From Actinomycetales bacterium (GTDB lineage: Bacteria > Actinomycetota > Actinomycetes > Actinomycetales > BWSM-131), in contig JASBSH010000395.1 of NCBI GenBank assembly GCA_030149025.1, positions 1-9,561 of the forward strand: a DNA stretch of 9,561 bases, given 5' to 3'. Shown here in pieces: positions 5,883-9,561 of this stretch. Position numbers and translations under genes: made by a program. The stretch's first letter is position 1; each line of letters begins with the position of its first letter. Below the pieces are notes generated by a model, which saw only the letters and a program-made list of their open reading frames with translations, searched no databases and was not told where the DNA came from.

Positions 5883-6508
5883 CGCAGCAGCTCCGGCAGC
5901 TGGACCCGGCACGGACGGCGGTACTCGCCCTGCACTGGCAGGTCAACGTCATCCGGCCGGAGGGGTTCTTCGGGCCGATGCTCGCCGACCCCGTCGCCCG
6001 GTCCGGTGTCGTGCAGCGGGCAGCGACGTTCCACGCCAAGGCGCGCGGGGCCGGCGTCCGGCTGGTCTTCACTCGCTTCACGGTGCCCGTCGACGGCGGC
6101 GCGCTCGTGGGCAACACCGGCTTCATGCGGGCGGTCGCACAGGCAGCGGAGTCGTTCCGGCCGCACGCCGAGGGCGCTGCGCTGGCTCCCGAGTCGGGTT
6201 ACGACCCCGACGTCGACCACGTCAGCGACAACCAGCGCCTGTCGGCGTTCAGCTCCTGCGGGCTCGAGGAGTGGCTGCGCGAGCGGGGCATCGACACGCT
6301 GCTGCTCACCGGAGTGGCGACCAACCTCGTGGTCGAGCAGACCGCCCGCGCGGCAACCGATCTCGGCTTCCACACGTACGTGGTCGCCGACTGCGCCGAG
6401 GCCGCGGACGACGCCACGCACGCCGCGTCGCTGGCCAACCTCGCGCTCGCCACCGAGGGGTGCTTCGACGCTGCCGACGCCCTCGCGGCGCTCGGCGCCC
6501 GCGCATGA
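5879..6508 (+). CDS. Isochorismatase-fold (cysteine hydrolase-like) protein lacking the canonical triad
   Basis: A 209-residue protein of the isochorismatase/nicotinamidase fold. The fold is recognised from strand 1 (TAVLALHWQVNVI), the SAF segment at 122-124, the GVATNLVVEQTARAATDLGF block at 145-164, and the following YVVADCAEAA and HAASLANLAL. Family hydrolases use Asp, Lys and Cys; at the aligned positions I see H19 (Asp in xxDxQ), N118 (Lys four before the Ser of SAF) and V151 (Cys in TNxCV). Ordinary amidohydrolase chemistry therefore looks impossible. Vinyl-ether hydrolysis of PhzD type tolerates loss of Cys but still needs the Asp. It may be a non-catalytic member or a subfamily with other chemistry. 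Start ATG at 5879 overlaps the hydrolase stop; its own stop overlaps the next ATG, so it sits mid-operon. Confidence 0.88.
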   Translation: MTQQLRQLDPARTAVLALHWQVNVIRPEGFFGPMLADPVARSGVVQRAATFHAKARGAGVRLVFTRFTVPVDGGALVGNTGFMRAVAQAAESFRPHAEGAALAPESGYDPDVDHVSDNQRLSAFSSCGLEEWLRERGIDTLLLTGVATNLVVEQTARAATDLGFHTYVVADCAEAADDATHAASLANLALATEGCFDAADALAALGARA

Positions 6509-7011
6509 GCCGACCTGTCGTGCGCGAGGCGCGCACCAGAGACGTCCGTGCCATCAGGGACCTGGTGCAGCCACTGGCCGAAGCGCGGGTGCTCGTGGCG
6601 AAGGAGGCCGTGACGTACTACGAGTCGCTGCAGGAGTTCCGGGTGGTCGAGATGGACGGCCGCGTCGTCGGTTGCGGCGCCCTGCACGTGATGTGGGAGG
6701 ACCTCGCCGAGATCCGCACGCTCGCGGTCGCCGACGACCACCGCGGTCACGGCCTCGGCCACCTGTTGCTCGACCGGCTCGTCGCCGACGCCCGCCGGCT
6801 CGGGGTCAGACGCCTGTTCTGCCTCACCTTCGAGGTGGACTTCTTCCGCCGGGGCGGTTTCGAGGTCATCGAAGGCACGCCGGTGGACCCGGTGGTGTTC
6901 ACCGAGCTCCTGCGTTCCCACGACGAGGGTGTCGCCGAGTTCCTCGACCTGGCCAGGGTCAAGCAGAACACCCTGGGCAACACCCGGATGCTGCGCGTTC
7001 TCGAGGGGTAG
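6505..7011 (+). CDS. argA: Amino-acid N-acetyltransferase (N-acetylglutamate synthase, short GNAT type)
   Basis: A 168-residue single-domain GNAT enzyme that closely resembles the mycobacterial N-acetylglutamate synthase Rv2747 as I remember it. Shared segments include RPVVREARTRDVRAI, VVGCGALHVMWEDLAEIRTL, the acetyl-CoA pyrophosphate loop RGHGLG at 80-85, FEVDFFRRGGFEVIEGTPV, and GVAEFLDLARVK with NTLGNTRML near the end. It should transfer acetyl from acetyl-CoA to glutamate (or glutamine), the first step of arginine synthesis. Unlike E. coli ArgA it has no amino-acid-kinase domain. Start ATG at 6505 overlaps the preceding stop as ATGA. No other arg gene is in the window, so here arginine entry is co-transcribed with two hydrolase-fold genes. 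It ends in TAG eight bases from the stop of the convergent membrane-protein gene, with no terminator between them. Confidence 0.93.
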   Translation: MSRPVVREARTRDVRAIRDLVQPLAEARVLVAKEAVTYYESLQEFRVVEMDGRVVGCGALHVMWEDLAEIRTLAVADDHRGHGLGHLLLDRLVADARRLGVRRLFCLTFEVDFFRRGGFEVIEGTPVDPVVFTELLRSHDEGVAEFLDLARVKQNTLGNTRMLRVLEG

Positions 7012-7019
7012 GGGCGGGC

Positions 7020-7529
7020 TCAGCGACGGATCGCGGCCCTGCGCAGGCCCGACCGCTGGACGGCGGCCAGGACGGCGAGCTGGGAGACGATCGCCATCGC
7101 GACAGTCGCCGACAGCACCGCGGTCGCGACGGGTCGCAGGGTCACGGCGAGCACCACCGCCGCGGCGCCGCACATGACCGGCAGCCCCACGACCAGACGG
7201 CCGACCGTGACCTGGGCGACCTCGGCTGCGTCCGGGCCCGAGCCGAGCGAGCCGGCGTCCACCTGGCGGCGCAGCCGGCGAAGGAGCATGAAGCAGACGC
7301 CGGCCGCGGCCAGGCCACCCAGCTCCCCGATGCCGAACACGATGACCTGGGGCAGCGAGCGGGCGTCGAGGGCGCCGTCGGCCAGCAGGAGGAACACCAG
7401 TGACAACACGGCCAGGGCCAGGGAGCCGAGCGCCAGGGACCCGCCGGCCCGGCTGAGGGCGCGGTCGGCCAGCGCGTCGGCCAGCTCCGGGTCGGACAGG
7501 GGGAGGCGCCCCTCAGCGGGCCGGCTCAC
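7020..7529 (-). CDS. Four-helix integral membrane protein of unknown function
   Basis: I recognise no family. The 169-residue product has a charged N-terminal segment (1-28, including LSDPELADALADRAL), then hydrophobic stretches at about 31-50, 61-84, 110-130 and 134-157, consistent with four membrane helices in two hairpins. An Arg-rich loop (LLRRLRRQ, 82-89) follows helix 2 and a basic tail (RRAAIRR) ends the protein; by the positive-inside rule both face the cytoplasm, giving a cytoplasmic N-terminus. There are no catalytic motifs. The GTG start at 7527-7529 overlaps the mutY stop as GTGA, so it is probably translated by coupling from mutY. It is the last gene of the CHAT-mutY operon and converges on argA. 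Confidence 0.82.
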   Translation of the reverse strand: MSRPAEGRLPLSDPELADALADRALSRAGGSLALGSLALAVLSLVFLLLADGALDARSLPQVIVFGIGELGGLAAAGVCFMLLRRLRRQVDAGSLGSGPDAAEVAQVTVGRLVVGLPVMCGAAAVVLAVTLRPVATAVLSATVAMAIVSQLAVLAAVQRSGLRRAAIRR

Positions 7530-8464
7530 CGGTGCACCCCCGGTAGACCCAGCTCCTCGCGCTGGTCGCCCGCCGCCTCCAGCAGCCCGTCGGCCAGCAG
7601 CGACTCCAGGCACCGCATCCCTTGTTCCTCGTCCTCCCAGGCGTCTGACAGCTGCCCGACCGCAACTGGCCCACGCGCAGCTCTGGCGATCGCCATGATC
7701 CGCCCGCGCACCTGACGGTCGGTCCCCGCCCAAGCCTGCCCTCTGGGCGGCGGCCCGTCGTGGGCCGGCCTGCCGAGACCGTGCCAGCGGCAGTGCTCCC
7801 GCACCGGGCACGCCTCGCACCGCGGTGAGCGGGCGGTGCACACGAGCGCGCCGAGCTCCATCACCGCGACGTTCCATCGCGGGCTGAGAGGCGGTTCGTC
7901 CCCGTCGGCAGGCAGCAGGCGTTCGGCGAGCCTGGTCTCCGCCGAGGTGAGCGACGGCGCCGGCAGTGCGCGTCCCTCGACGAGTCGGGCGAGCACGCGG
8001 CGGACGTTCGTGTCCACGACGGCGTGGCGCCGGCCGAACGCGAACGACGCGACCGCGGCGGCGGTGTAGACGCCGACGCCTGGGAGGGCGCGTAGCTCCT
8101 CGAGCTGGGCCGGCACCTGACCGCCGTGCCGCTCGACGATCGCCGCCGCAGCGGCGTGCAGTCGCAGCGCCCTTCGGGGATAGCCGAGTCGCCCCCATGC
8201 GCGCACCGCCTCCCCGGAAGGCTCAGCCGCCAGGTCCGCCGGCGTGGGCCACCGCGCGAGCCAGTCACGCCAGACAGGAAGCACCCGGGCCACGGGTGTC
8301 TGCTGCAGCATCACCTCGCTGACCAGGACGCCCCACGCCGCCGCGTCGGGCCGGCGCCACGGCAGGTCGCGTGCGTTCTCGCCGTACCAGCTCAGGACCA
8401 CCCGGTGCAGCGCGTCGACGCGGTGACCGTCCATCGGCGTCGGGCGGTCCGTCGGCACGGTCAC
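7526..8464 (-). CDS. mutY: Adenine DNA glycosylase MutY (A/G-specific)
   Basis: MutY removes adenine paired with 8-oxoguanine, the base-excision step that prevents G:C to T:A transversions. In a 312-residue product: catalytic E50 in SEVMLQQTPVAR, helix-hairpin-helix LPGVGVYTAAAV from 127 with Y133 where endonuclease III has its lyase Lys, catalytic D151 in VVDTNVRRV, and a [4Fe-4S] set C209-x6-C216-x2-C219-x5-C225. GTDRQVRGRI at 247-256 matches mycobacterial MutY. The C-terminal region is shorter than in E. coli MutY, as I recall is usual in actinomycetes. Start: GTG at 8462-8464 overlaps the CHAT stop as GTGA, matching the other junctions here; the ATG at 8434 (302 residues) is the main alternative, and neither has a strong Shine-Dalgarno. 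All catalytic residues appear intact. Confidence 0.93.
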   Translation of the reverse strand: MTVPTDRPTPMDGHRVDALHRVVLSWYGENARDLPWRRPDAAAWGVLVSEVMLQQTPVARVLPVWRDWLARWPTPADLAAEPSGEAVRAWGRLGYPRRALRLHAAAAAIVERHGGQVPAQLEELRALPGVGVYTAAAVASFAFGRRHAVVDTNVRRVLARLVEGRALPAPSLTSAETRLAERLLPADGDEPPLSPRWNVAVMELGALVCTARSPRCEACPVREHCRWHGLGRPAHDGPPPRGQAWAGTDRQVRGRIMAIARAARGPVAVGQLSDAWEDEEQGMRCLESLLADGLLEAAGDQREELGLPGVHR

Positions 8465-9561
8465 CAGCCTGCCCCCAGGCAGACGAGAGGCACCGGCTGG
8501 TCGTCCCCGGCGTCGTCCAGGGCAGCAGCGAGGGCGCCGGCTGTGCTCCGCCCGGCCCGCAGCTCGTCGTGCAGTCGGGCGCCAACCTGGAAGGCCGCGT
8601 CGTCCGCGACCCGCGCCATGCCGGCGACGACGCTGACAGCGCCCGCGTGCAGCAGCGCCGCGGTCATGCCGAGCGCTTCGTCCCGCTGCCGCACTGTGGC
8701 CAGGCCGAGGTCGCACGCGGACAGCACCACATGTCTCGGCACCTGCTTCAGCGCGTCGAGGTCGTACCCGAACAGCGGCCCGTCAGCCAGGTGCAGTGCG
8801 GAGAAGAGCGGGTTCTCGCCGTCGTGCGTGCCGTGGGCGGCGATGTGCCAGAGGTCCGCGCCGTCCGCCGCCTCGAGCACTCTGGTGCCGGTCGCTTCCT
8901 CACCGGTCAGGAGCGTGGACCCGGTCCAGCGCTCCGCCGCAGCGCTGACCTCCGCGGGACCGCGTTCGACCTCCGGTCCGCTGACGAAGACAGCGGAGGA
9001 GGACGACGCCAGGCCGGTTCCCCTGGACCGTGCCGCCAGCCACCAGGTCGCCGACGGCGCGACCGTGACCGGCCGCGAGCGCAGTGCGGGCAGAGCGGTC
9101 CACGGCAGCGCAGCGACCGCCGCGCTCGGCACGATGACGAGCGGGCCGTCGTCCAGGCTGGTGTTCTCGACGAGCGGCGACCACACGGACTCCTGGACGG
9201 CGCGCAGCCCGGTGCCCAAGGACCTGCGGACGACGTCCCGCATCGGGACGGGCAGCCGCGCCAGCGCCAGTTGATCGAGGTCCGCGCGGAGGCGCTGGAC
9301 GCGCTCTGCGACCTCGTCGGCGCCGCCGAGGTCGTGCAGAGTCGTGCGCCGCGCGGTGACGGCCAGGGCGTGCAGCCGGCCCTCGACCGAGAAGTACGTA
9401 ACGAGGGAACCTGCTGCGCCGGTGAGCGTTTCGCGCAACCGGCTCAGGTCTGCGGGCGCCTCGATCTCGCCGGCGCCCTCCGCGTACCAGGAGCGCCGCC
9501 GGATCGCCGTCTCCAGTTCCCGCCGACGGGTGTGCAGCCGGCGCAGTGCCCTCTCGTCACC
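8461..9561 (-). CDS. CHAT-domain protein, C-terminal part (5' end beyond window)
   Basis: The minus-strand frame is open from the right edge to the TGA at 8461-8463, giving the last 366 residues. The TTG at 9436-9438 is an internal Leu codon, not a start. Counting from the edge, an Arg/Glu-rich helical segment (about 1-40) leads into the CHAT fold, a caspase-like cysteine peptidase domain: strand LVTYFSVEGRLHALAV from about 53, LPWTALPAL around 152, the catalytic His H243 in LWHIAAHGTHDG and Cys C283 in HVVLSACDLG, then a typical C-terminal end LVCLGAGW. Both catalytic residues are present. Relatives usually carry TPR repeats in front, which would lie outside the window. Function is unknown: a peptidase possibly activated by partners or stress. 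It overlaps mutY by four bases and heads or precedes it in an operon. Confidence 0.88.
   Translation of the reverse strand, partial: GDERALRRLHTRRRELETAIRRRSWYAEGAGEIEAPADLSRLRETLTGAAGSLVTYFSVEGRLHALAVTARRTTLHDLGGADEVAERVQRLRADLDQLALARLPVPMRDVVRRSLGTGLRAVQESVWSPLVENTSLDDGPLVIVPSAAVAALPWTALPALRSRPVTVAPSATWWLAARSRGTGLASSSSAVFVSGPEVERGPAEVSAAAERWTGSTLLTGEEATGTRVLEAADGADLWHIAAHGTHDGENPLFSALHLADGPLFGYDLDALKQVPRHVVLSACDLGLATVRQRDEALGMTAALLHAGAVSVVAGMARVADDAAFQVGARLHDELRAGRSTAGALAAALDDAGDDQPVPLVCLGAGW

Noticed and set aside
6199..7173. 324-codon minus-strand frame opposite the isochorismatase-like and argA genes
   Set aside because: Antisense shadow; both plus-strand genes have clear family motifs and coupled starts.
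1..9561. Mobile element, prophage, CRISPR array or tRNA
   Set aside because: No transposase or integrase motifs, terminal repeats, spaced direct repeats or cloverleaf sequences seen; gene content and base use look uniform.

Overview
The window comes from a high-GC Gram-positive bacterium, almost certainly an actinomycete. The evidence is a strong G/C third-position bias, a ClpC with an actinobacterial sequence, a stand-alone Rv2747-type N-acetylglutamate synthase, a MutY of the mycobacterial type, and the HTH-TPR regulator and CHAT families common in this phylum. No genus can be fixed from the sequence alone. It looks like ordinary chromosome: no transposase, integrase, tRNA, rRNA or CRISPR array is visible.

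Layout. (1) 1-2276, plus strand: clpC, cut off by the left edge and interrupted by an in-frame TAG at 849-851 where family members carry Ser; the same frame then continues to the normal C-terminus. (2) 2291-2326: a 16-bp-stem hairpin that can end both clpC and the convergent gene. (3) 2340-3912, minus strand: a very small gene for a secreted-type peptide (signal sequence, three GSAGAV repeats, short tail ending TCCSR), followed 58 bp later by an XRE-type regulator with a long TPR-like domain. (4) 4073-4888, minus: an SDR oxidoreductase. It is divergent, across 49 bp holding two palindromes, from (5) 4938-7011, plus: three genes joined by ATGA overlaps, namely an alpha/beta hydrolase, an isochorismatase-fold protein without its canonical catalytic residues, and an argA-type N-acetylglutamate synthase. 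(6) 7020-9561, minus: a CHAT-domain protease-like protein (cut by the right edge), the adenine DNA glycosylase mutY and a four-helix membrane protein, joined by GTGA overlaps.

How the parts may work together. The most interesting unit is the peptide plus TPR regulator. An exported small peptide encoded just ahead of an intracellular XRE-TPR protein is the arrangement expected of a peptide-pheromone circuit resembling the Firmicutes RRNPP systems, here in an actinomycete. This is inference from gene content and order. The second point of interest is the broken clpC. The stop, and several unusual residues in the same region, can each be reached by one C-to-A or G-to-T change from the expected codon, so a sequencing or damage artefact has to be excluded before calling it a pseudogene. 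The third is the overlap-coupled CHAT-mutY-membrane protein operon, which joins a caspase-like fold to oxidative DNA repair.
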